Below are positions 33,101 to 40,681 of a stretch of DNA of 64,000 nt, piece after piece. How positions within the stretch are numbered: position 1 is the first letter of the stretch; every line of letters starts with the position of its first letter. The position numbers and the translations under genes were made by a program. Origin of the DNA: Fidelibacterota bacterium UBA6531 (GTDB lineage Bacteria > Fidelibacterota > Marinisomatia > Marinisomatales > TCS55); the NCBI GenBank assembly GCA_002436185.1, contig DJKX01000068.1:1-64000 (forward strand), read 5' to 3'. A model generated the notes under the pieces. That model did no database searches. It worked only from the letters and a program-made list of their open reading frames with translations, and had not been told where the DNA came from.

Positions 33101-33251
33101 CTTACATGGAGCATGGATGATGGGATATGGAAGATGGGCTATCAACCTTGCCATGGTGAGTAAGCAATCATTCATTCATCCATTCAAACTTTCATCCATT
33201 CAATTTTTAACTCTTTCAAACAATTTTAACAAATTAAAGATTAGTTAATTC
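33101..33251. other. Intergenic region with short direct repeats
   Basis: 151 bases before valS. It contains TTCATCCATTCAA twice (33175-33187 and 33191-33203, period 16) next to further CATTCA units. No T-box-like specifier hairpin or terminator is evident despite the position upstream of an aminoacyl-tRNA synthetase gene. Confidence 0.5.
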
Positions 33252-35885
33252 ATGACAGTAAAGTTGGACAAAATATACACACCATCCGCAATTGAAGATA
33301 AGTGGTATCAGCACTGGATGGAGAAAGGTTATTTTCACGGCGAAGTAAATCCTGAAAAAGATCCCTATACAATTGTTATCCCCCCACCCAATGTAACGGG
33401 TATGCTTACCATGGGCCATGTGCTCAATAATACCATTCAGGACATTCTGATTCGAAAAGCACGCATGGTAGGAAAGGAAGCCTGTTGGATTCCCGGAACC
33501 GATCACGCATCCATAGCAACAGAAGGGAAAGTAGTTGCAATGCTCAAAGAGCAAGGCATCGATAAACACAGTCTCACACGAGAAGAATTTTTGGAGCACG
33601 CTTGGTCGTGGAAAGAAAAATACGGTGGAATTATAATTCAGCAATTGAAAAAGCTGGGCTGCTCCTGCGATTGGGAACGTGAACGGTTTACTATGGATGA
33701 AGGATATTCCAAAGCAGTTCTGTCCGCTTTTGTAAAATTATACGAAAAAGGGTTAATCTACAAAGGCCACAGACTTGTGAACTGGTGTCCGGTTTCAAAA
33801 TCAGCCATTAGCGATGAAGAAGTCATCCACAAAGAAGTAAACGGTTACTTATGGCATTTTAAATATCCAATTAAAGACAGCGATGAATACATGGTTGTAG
33901 CCACAACACGACCGGAAACAATGCTGGGAGATACAGCTGTAGCAGTTCATCCAAAAGACGAACGCTTTGCACATTTAGTCGGGAAAACGATCATTCTGCC
34001 ATTGGTGGGTAGGGAAATTCCCGTTATTGCAGATAATTATGTGGACCCAGAGTTTGGTACAGGTTGTGTAAAAGTAACTCCAGCTCACGATCAAAATGAC
34101 TTCGCCATGGGCGAACGACATAATTTGGATGTCATCAATATTATGAATGATGATGCATCGTTGAATGAAAATACCCCGGAAGCATATCAAAATCTTACTA
34201 GGGAAGATGCGAGAAAAGCTGTGGTTAAGGATTTAAAGAAACAGGGCTTTCTCCATAAAACTGAAGACTATGTTAACAAGTTGGGCTATTCAGAGCGGGG
34301 AAATGTTCCCATCGAATTTTATATGTCTGAACAGTGGTTTATGAAAATGAGCGAGTTGGCCAAACCGGCACTGCAGGCAGTGTCTGACGGCAAAATTAAC
34401 TTTCATCCGGTTCATTGGGTTAAAACCTATAACCATTGGATGGAAAATATAAAAGATTGGTGTATCAGCCGTCAGCTCTGGTGGGGACACCAGATTCCGG
34501 TTTGGTATCACAAGGGTGATCCAAATAAATTGCATGTGTCAGTTAAAGGTCCGGACGATCCAACGCATTGGATTCAAGATGAAGATGTGTTAGATACATG
34601 GGCAAGCTCATGGCTATGGCCAATGGCTGTTCATGACTGGCCGGAAGATAGCGCCGAACTGGATTATTTTTATCCCACCGATGCCTTGGTCACCGGTCCG
34701 GATATTATCTTTTTTTGGGTAGCTCGGATGATTATGAGCGGGTATGAATTCAAAGATGACTTGCCGTTTAAAGATGTGTATTTCACTTCAATTCTTCGCG
34801 ATGAAACGGGACGAAAGTTTAGCAAGTCACTTGGAAATTCACCCGATCCATTTGAATTATTCGAAGAATATGGAACGGATGCTGTACGATTCGGCACTAT
34901 GCTCATGGCGCCTCAAGGATTGGATGTTCTTTTTTCATCCACGCGCTTGGAAGTGGGTCGAAATTTTATGAATAAACTGTGGAATGCTTCACGCTTTGTG
35001 CTCATGAACTTGGAAGATGGACATGTACCGGACATTGATTTGGATACAGAAGAATTGGATATCCCTGAACGCTGGATTATAAGCAAACTGCAATCGTCTG
35101 TTCAAAATTATAACCGCCAGCTGGACCGTTTCCATTTTAATGAGGCGGCTAAAGTGCTATATGATTTTACATGGAATGATTTTTGTGATTGGTATATTGA
35201 AATTGCCAAAACGCGTTTTTATGGTAACAATGCCCATGCAGCTGATGTTTCTAGATCAGTCGCTATTCATGTATTAAAAACAGTATTAACAATTCTGCAT
35301 CCGTATGCTCCATTTATTTCTGAAGAATTATGGGCTCAAGTAAAAGGCACTGATGACCAGGATCTCATCATTCATAAATGGCCGGAAATTGAAATAGATA
35401 AAAAAGATGATGTAGCTGAAAAGAAAATGGAATTATTGCAGGAAATTATTACCGGAATTCGCACTGTTCGAAGCCGTATGAATATTCCGCCGGGGAAAAA
35501 ATCAGAATTAATCGCAAAGTGCGGTAAGGAAATGGCAGAATTTTTGCAAACACATCAAGATATTATATCATCACTGACGCGGACATCATCAATTTTGACG
35601 GGTGAAGACCGGGAAAAACCGGAACAATCAGCAACGGTGGTCATAGGTAAAAATGAACTGTATATTCCATTGGGCGGATTGATCGATTTAGATGTGGAAA
35701 TGACTCGCTTACAAAAACGAGCGGACGAAATAAACGGACATTTAATGGGAATTTCTAAAAAACTATCCAATGAACAATTTATGAGCAGGGCACCGGAAGA
35801 AGTGGTGGCCAGAGAAAAAGAAAAACAAGAAGATATGACAGCCGAACTTGAAAAAGTGAACGCAAATTTGGAGATACTGCAATGA
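33252..35885 (+). CDS. valS: Valyl-tRNA synthetase
   Basis: Class I aminoacyl-tRNA synthetase charging tRNA-Val, 877 residues. The HIGH-type motif is TMGHVLNN near residue 55 and the KMSKS-type motif is GRKFSKSLGN. The editing (CP1) domain includes TTRPETMLGDTAVAV and GTGCVKVTPAHDQND. The catalytic WCISRQLWWGHQIPVWY and DVLDTWASSWLWP are typical of ValS. A C-terminal coiled-coil arm (about 815-877) that binds tRNA is present, ending in ANLEILQ. Its stop overlaps the next ATG by 4 nt. Confidence 0.96.
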   Translation: MTVKLDKIYTPSAIEDKWYQHWMEKGYFHGEVNPEKDPYTIVIPPPNVTGMLTMGHVLNNTIQDILIRKARMVGKEACWIPGTDHASIATEGKVVAMLKEQGIDKHSLTREEFLEHAWSWKEKYGGIIIQQLKKLGCSCDWERERFTMDEGYSKAVLSAFVKLYEKGLIYKGHRLVNWCPVSKSAISDEEVIHKEVNGYLWHFKYPIKDSDEYMVVATTRPETMLGDTAVAVHPKDERFAHLVGKTIILPLVGREIPVIADNYVDPEFGTGCVKVTPAHDQNDFAMGERHNLDVINIMNDDASLNENTPEAYQNLTREDARKAVVKDLKKQGFLHKTEDYVNKLGYSERGNVPIEFYMSEQWFMKMSELAKPALQAVSDGKINFHPVHWVKTYNHWMENIKDWCISRQLWWGHQIPVWYHKGDPNKLHVSVKGPDDPTHWIQDEDVLDTWASSWLWPMAVHDWPEDSAELDYFYPTDALVTGPDIIFFWVARMIMSGYEFKDDLPFKDVYFTSILRDETGRKFSKSLGNSPDPFELFEEYGTDAVRFGTMLMAPQGLDVLFSSTRLEVGRNFMNKLWNASRFVLMNLEDGHVPDIDLDTEELDIPERWIISKLQSSVQNYNRQLDRFHFNEAAKVLYDFTWNDFCDWYIEIAKTRFYGNNAHAADVSRSVAIHVLKTVLTILHPYAPFISEELWAQVKGTDDQDLIIHKWPEIEIDKKDDVAEKKMELLQEIITGIRTVRSRMNIPPGKKSELIAKCGKEMAEFLQTHQDIISSLTRTSSILTGEDREKPEQSATVVIGKNELYIPLGGLIDLDVEMTRLQKRADEINGHLMGISKKLSNEQFMSRAPEEVVAREKEKQEDMTAELEKVNANLEILQ

Positions 35886-37201
35886 GAATAATTAGTTTAT
35901 TTCTACCTATCATTTTATTAAGCCAAAGCATGACGGTTTATAAGGATAATATTGCATTGGTGAAAGAACCGGTTTATTGGTCTGTTCAATCGGGGTTATC
36001 TGAAATTACCTATGATCAACTCCCAAACGGTCTTTTTCCTGAATCACCTTTTCTGTCACTCCATGATGCTTCAATTCTCTACCAACGCTATAATAATGAT
36101 GTGTTTAGCGGTGAAAAATATTTCAATGATAAACTAGGCCAATATATTTATGTAAAAGTCCATAATGATAAAATTCAAGAAGGCACGCTTATAGAAACAA
36201 AAGGAAGTAATATTTCCCTAAAAACACGCAAAGATATAATGACGATCGCTCGCTCCAAAGTGGATTATATGTATGCGCACGATCAGCAAACAATTCCCCA
36301 AATACACCCAGAACTGGCTTGGGACATCAACAGTCCAATGATCGGTACGATTTCCGGGGATCTGGTATATTTATCCGGAGGTTTTGATTGGAATGCCGTC
36401 TACCGATTTATATTAAATGGAAATAAAGGAGAACTCATAACTGAAGCGATCGTCAAGAATTCTAGCAATGTTGATTTCAGCAATTTTTCATTAAAACTCG
36501 TTGAAGGAAATCTTCAGAAAAAGGGTGGACGTCCCCAACCGATTTACCGGTCTGATCGAAGTATGTCTTCCATGACTGCGGAATCCCCACCTGTGGCCAG
36601 TGAAGATGTATTGGGAGATTTTCACATTTACGAATTACCGGAACGTATTGACTTAAACCAAAATCAAAGCGTTACCGTCCGTTTGTATGAACCCAAAAAT
36701 GTGGATTATACCAAAACGTATGTATTTCAAAATTCCGAGCGGAGCAAAAAAGAAGAGCCACTCAAAATTGAGATTAAACTTGCAAACACAGCTGAAAATG
36801 GATTAGATATTCCATTACCCCAGGGAAAAGTAAGCTTATATTTAAAATCAGAAGATGAATCTTTGGAATACGCCGGAGAGGATGAACTGAAGCAGATTCC
36901 CAGAGGAGAAACGGCTACTATTTCAGCCGGCCGAGCATTTGATGTAATCGGTAAACGCATCGTTTTACACTATGACCGACAGCGAAAAAGTGAAGAAGCA
37001 TCTATCGAAATTATTGTTAAAAATAAACGAGATGAAAAAGTGAACATCCGTTTAGCAGAACAAATCCGAGGTGATTGGATTATCCGCGATGCATCAGACA
37101 ATTATATAAAGAAAGACGCTTCAACGATTCATTTTTCATTTTCGCTGGATGCCGGCGACTCTAAAACGGTTACCTATACCTACCGCAAGGAATGGAAATA
37201 A
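35882..37201 (+). CDS. Exported DUF4139-domain protein
   Basis: A 439-residue protein with a signal peptide ending near residue 17 (LSQSM). The C-terminal two thirds match the DUF4139 pattern of beta-sandwich proteins: YLSGGFDWNAVYRFIL, then VKNSSNVDFSNFSLKLVEG, FHIYELPERIDLNQNQSV and, near the end, IIVKNKRDEKVNIRLAEQ. It probably lies in the periplasm or on the surface; function unknown. The ATG overlaps valS by 4 nt and recG follows 6 nt after its stop, so an envelope protein is embedded between two information-processing genes on one transcript. Confidence 0.75.
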   Translation: MRIISLFLPIILLSQSMTVYKDNIALVKEPVYWSVQSGLSEITYDQLPNGLFPESPFLSLHDASILYQRYNNDVFSGEKYFNDKLGQYIYVKVHNDKIQEGTLIETKGSNISLKTRKDIMTIARSKVDYMYAHDQQTIPQIHPELAWDINSPMIGTISGDLVYLSGGFDWNAVYRFILNGNKGELITEAIVKNSSNVDFSNFSLKLVEGNLQKKGGRPQPIYRSDRSMSSMTAESPPVASEDVLGDFHIYELPERIDLNQNQSVTVRLYEPKNVDYTKTYVFQNSERSKKEEPLKIEIKLANTAENGLDIPLPQGKVSLYLKSEDESLEYAGEDELKQIPRGETATISAGRAFDVIGKRIVLHYDRQRKSEEASIEIIVKNKRDEKVNIRLAEQIRGDWIIRDASDNYIKKDASTIHFSFSLDAGDSKTVTYTYRKEWK

Positions 37202-37207
37202 TACCTT

Positions 37208-39283
37208 GTGTCAGCACAAACTGATTTAAATACTCCTATAAAATATATTAGAGGTGTCGGTCCTAAAAGGGCTACAGCTCTGGCTACTGCAGGCATTGAT
37301 ACGGTCAATGATCTGCTGCATTATTATCCCCGCCGCTATCTTGATAGAACAACAGTAAAATCAATCCATGAACTAAAAAAAGGTGATCAGGCAACAATGG
37401 TCGGTACGGTGGAAGTCTGCGGAGAACGCCAAGCCCGGAAACGAAAATTATTCCAGGCTGTCCTTTCCGATAGCACCGGGATGATAACACTTGTCTGGTT
37501 CAATGGTGTAAAATATATTAAAAATGCTGTTCAAAAAGGTGATCGTCTGGCTGTTCATGGCAAAGTAGAATTTTATAATGGTTTTCAGATTGTACATCCG
37601 GATTTTGATAAACTGAATTCCGATGCAGATCCCATAAACACGGGTACTATCATTCCATTATATCCGCTGACTGCAGAGCTGAAAAAAGTTCGCATCGACC
37701 ACCGTAGCTTTCGACGTATTATTAAAGAAAATGAAGAGATGTTTTCAATCATAGAAGATCATTTTGAAGAAAGTGTCTTAAACGAACAAAAATTAATACC
37801 ACTGCAAACAGCTTTGCAGCATATCCATTTTCCTGAATCAAGAAAAAACCTGCTTGCTGCTATGGAGAGATTAAAATTTGACGAACACTATTTTTTGCAA
37901 TTATTAATGGCACTGCGAAAAAAATCATATGAAACGATCGGAACAAATGCACTTACAAAATCCGGACCACACGTCCAGCAAATCGAGACTGAATTGGGCT
38001 TTGAACTCACAGCTGCTCAACAAAAAGTGATTCAGGAAATTCGAATAGACATTGCACGTCCGCAAGCTATGAATCGATTATTGCAGGGTGATGTTGGTTC
38101 AGGAAAAACAATCGTGGCCATTTTAGTTGCCGCCGCTGCTGTTGCCAATGGTGTCCAAGTTGCTGTCATGGCACCTACAGAAATTCTGGCACACCAGCAT
38201 TTTGAATCGTTCAAGAAACAATTAAATAAAGTGCATATAAGCTGTGCATTATTGGTTGGAAAACAAAAAGCGACGGAGCGGAAACAGATTCTTGAAGCTG
38301 TTAAAAATGGTAAAATCAATGTTGTCATAGGTACCCACGCTTTGATTCAGGATGAAGTCGAATTCAAAAATCTGGGCTTTGTTGTTGTGGACGAACAGCA
38401 TCGCTTCGGTGTAGTTCAGCGCGGTATTCTCTTGCAAAAAGGGCCCCATCCACATTTACTGGCTATGACAGCAACCCCCATTCCCAGGACCATGGCAATC
38501 ACGTATCATGGTGATATGGATTTGTCCATCATTGATGAAATGCCAAAAGACAGAAAGCCGGTCATCACAAAAATAGTCAAAGAAGACCGACTCCAGAATG
38601 TATATAAATTTATTTGTGAAGAAGTGCAAGCCGGCCGACAATGTATGGTAGTTTACCCACTTGTGGAAGAAACGGAAAAGTCTGACCTTGCCGATGCAAC
38701 GGAAGGATTTGAAGCACTGCAAAATATATTTAAAGGCATAAAAATTGGTCTTATCCATGGACGGATGAAAAAGGAAGAAAAAGACGCCATAATGAATGCT
38801 TATGCAAAAAATGAGATTAAAATCCTTGTTTCAACCACAGTAATCGAAGTGGGAATCGATATTCCCAATGCATCCGTTATGTTAATTGAACACGCTGAGC
38901 GCTTTGGCCTGACGCAGTTGCACCAGCTTCGGGGCCGTGTGGGCCGGGGCAGCTCCAAGAGTTACTGCATTCTGGTTGAGCGTAATATCAGGGATACATC
39001 CAGGAAACGACTGGCGATCATGGAAAAAACAAATAACGGTTTTATCATCGCAGATGAGGACTTGAAAATGCGAGGACCGGGAAAATTTTTCAGTACGGAG
39101 CAAAGTGGGTTTTTTAAACATATAATTGCGGATATGGTTACAGATGGTGCTATTATTAGAAAAGCGCGTGAAGTAGCGCAGACCATTGCTGAAACAGATA
39201 CAAAACTGGAAAATAATCCACGTATGAAAAAACGGCTTCTGAAGGATTATGCACAATATTTAGATACGGTAGTAATAAGTTAA
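37208..39283 (+). CDS. recG: ATP-dependent DNA helicase RecG
   Basis: Branch-migrating helicase that regresses stalled forks and processes R-loops and D-loops, 691 residues. The N-terminal wedge/OB domain includes GVGPKRATALATAGI and DLLHYYPRRYLD. Helicase motifs follow: LLQGDVGSGKT (I), APTEILAHQH (Ia), VVDEQHRFGV (II), MTATPIPRT (III), VSTTVIEVGIDIPNAS (V) and QLRGRVGRG (VI). The RecG-specific C-terminal motif is in DLKMRGPGKFF. The start is GTG at 37208. Its TAA overlaps the ATG of the methyltransferase gene by 1 nt. Confidence 0.95.
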   Translation: MSAQTDLNTPIKYIRGVGPKRATALATAGIDTVNDLLHYYPRRYLDRTTVKSIHELKKGDQATMVGTVEVCGERQARKRKLFQAVLSDSTGMITLVWFNGVKYIKNAVQKGDRLAVHGKVEFYNGFQIVHPDFDKLNSDADPINTGTIIPLYPLTAELKKVRIDHRSFRRIIKENEEMFSIIEDHFEESVLNEQKLIPLQTALQHIHFPESRKNLLAAMERLKFDEHYFLQLLMALRKKSYETIGTNALTKSGPHVQQIETELGFELTAAQQKVIQEIRIDIARPQAMNRLLQGDVGSGKTIVAILVAAAAVANGVQVAVMAPTEILAHQHFESFKKQLNKVHISCALLVGKQKATERKQILEAVKNGKINVVIGTHALIQDEVEFKNLGFVVVDEQHRFGVVQRGILLQKGPHPHLLAMTATPIPRTMAITYHGDMDLSIIDEMPKDRKPVITKIVKEDRLQNVYKFICEEVQAGRQCMVVYPLVEETEKSDLADATEGFEALQNIFKGIKIGLIHGRMKKEEKDAIMNAYAKNEIKILVSTTVIEVGIDIPNASVMLIEHAERFGLTQLHQLRGRVGRGSSKSYCILVERNIRDTSRKRLAIMEKTNNGFIIADEDLKMRGPGKFFSTEQSGFFKHIIADMVTDGAIIRKAREVAQTIAETDTKLENNPRMKKRLLKDYAQYLDTVVIS

Positions 39284-40155
39284 TGATTAACCAAACCCAC
39301 TGTCCCCTTTGCCGCCAGGAACTAAAAACCGTTTTTACTACCAAAGATTATTTAGTGAGTGGGAAAAAATTTGATATTGTGGAATGTTCAGACTGCAGAC
39401 TGCGTTTGACGAGTCCATTTCCGGAAAAAGAAACCCTTGGCGGTTATTATGAATCCGACGAATATATTTCGCACTCGAACGAAACAAAAGGGCTGTTTGA
39501 TTCTATGTATAATTTGGTCAGGTCCTATATGTTGGGCAGAAAAAGAAATATAGTTGAGAAATCATACGGGAAAAAACAAGGAACTATCTTGGATATCGGT
39601 TGTGGTGCCGGACATTTCTTAAACTCAATGAAAGAAAACGGTTGGGATGTAAAAGGTGTAGATGCTTCCCAAAAAGCACGGGAATTGGTAAAAAGCCAAT
39701 ACGAGATTGATGGAATGACTCCTGAAGATTGGTTGAGTTCAGAAGAAGCATATGATGTGATTACATGTTGGCACAGCCTGGAGCATGTGTATGAACCATG
39801 GAACTATTTGGAAAAAATCAAAACACAGTTAAGTTCTGATGGTGTGTTAATTGTGGCATTACCGAATTATGAATCAACGGACGGAAACATATATGGATCC
39901 AATTGGGCTGCTTATGATACTCCACGCCATTTATATCATTTTACGCCGTCATCCATAGAAAAGATCATGTTCAATAATGAATTTTTGATCGACCAAATAT
40001 ACAGGATGTTTTTTGATTCATTTTATGTATCCCTATTGAGTTCACAACATATAGGAAAATCAATGTTAAGCGGAATTTGGAATGGATTTGTTTCCTGGCT
40101 ATCATGTTGGGTTAATAAAGAAAAGTGCAGTTCATTGATTTATGTAATGAAATAG
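39283..40155 (+). CDS. Class I SAM methyltransferase with N-terminal zinc-ribbon-like cysteines
   Basis: A 290-residue methyltransferase of the Methyltransf_23 type. CPLC (7-11) and CSDC (35-38) form a probable zinc site, as in sugar- or lipid-modifying methyltransferases. The SAM motif is ILDIGCGAGHFL at about 103-114, then GVDAS, and WHSLEHVYEP carries the typical 'HxLEH' signature. DTPRHLYHFTP lies in the second half. The hydrophobic C-terminus (SGIWNGFVSWLSCWV) suggests membrane association. The substrate is unknown; polysaccharide or quinone-like lipids are possible. It overlaps recG by 1 nt. Confidence 0.8.
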   Translation: MINQTHCPLCRQELKTVFTTKDYLVSGKKFDIVECSDCRLRLTSPFPEKETLGGYYESDEYISHSNETKGLFDSMYNLVRSYMLGRKRNIVEKSYGKKQGTILDIGCGAGHFLNSMKENGWDVKGVDASQKARELVKSQYEIDGMTPEDWLSSEEAYDVITCWHSLEHVYEPWNYLEKIKTQLSSDGVLIVALPNYESTDGNIYGSNWAAYDTPRHLYHFTPSSIEKIMFNNEFLIDQIYRMFFDSFYVSLLSSQHIGKSMLSGIWNGFVSWLSCWVNKEKCSSLIYVMK

Positions 40156-40261
40156 AAAATTTAATTTGGAATCAATCATTCATCTTTAGTCTCATTAAGC
40201 ATAAATTCGCAGGCTTTTTTAGATTGAAACAACAACACATTTATTTAGTTAGGTAAAAAAT
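40156..40261. other. Intergenic region upstream of the DUF1844 gene
   Basis: 106 AT-rich bases. I see no terminator for the upstream operon and no convincing promoter hexamers. AGGTAAAAAAT just before the ATG is a weak ribosome-binding site. Confidence 0.4.
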
Positions 40262-40681
40262 ATGGTATTAGATAGTCAATTAACAGAAGAACAATTATTC
40301 GACCAACTGATTTCATCACTGGTGCATAGTGCATGGGTGTCTCTCGGTAAAATAAAGAATCCCATAAATGATACATTGGAAAAAAACTTGGACCAAGCAT
40401 CCATTCAGATTGATATGCTGGATATGCTTTTCAAACGTATGAGTGGTAATCTTTCTGAAAATGAAGAACAATATCTTGGCCACATAGTGCGAGAATTGAA
40501 AATGAATTTTGTGGAAGAAAAAAATAAACCGACAGAAAATAACATGAAAGATGATGAAGATAAAGAAAAAGGGAAAAATAAAAAGAAAAAAGATAAAGAC
40601 AAGAAAGAAGTAGAAAAAAAGACGGAAGAATCTGATAAAGTTGAAGAAACTGACAAAGAAAATGACGAGGATAAAAAGTGA
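40262..40681 (+). CDS. DUF1844 protein with highly charged Lys/Glu tail
   Basis: A 139-residue protein. The first 80 residues fit DUF1844 (LFDQLISSLVHSAWVSLGKI, then LDQASIQIDMLDMLFKRM and ENEEQYLGHIVRELKMNF), a small helical family of unknown function. The last 50 residues are almost only Lys, Glu and Asp and must be disordered. It ends in GTGA, which also starts the DUF2723 gene, so the two are translationally coupled. The long antisense frames over the tail are artefacts of its composition. Confidence 0.75.
   Translation: MVLDSQLTEEQLFDQLISSLVHSAWVSLGKIKNPINDTLEKNLDQASIQIDMLDMLFKRMSGNLSENEEQYLGHIVRELKMNFVEEKNKPTENNMKDDEDKEKGKNKKKKDKDKKEVEKKTEESDKVEETDKENDEDKK

Noticed and set aside
33175..33203. 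CRISPR array
   Set aside because: Units are only 13 bp with a 3-bp spacing, two copies, and no cas genes exist in the window.
33101..33251. T-box riboswitch upstream of valS
   Set aside because: No T-box consensus, specifier stem or terminator/antiterminator pair can be recognised, and the region is only 151 nt.
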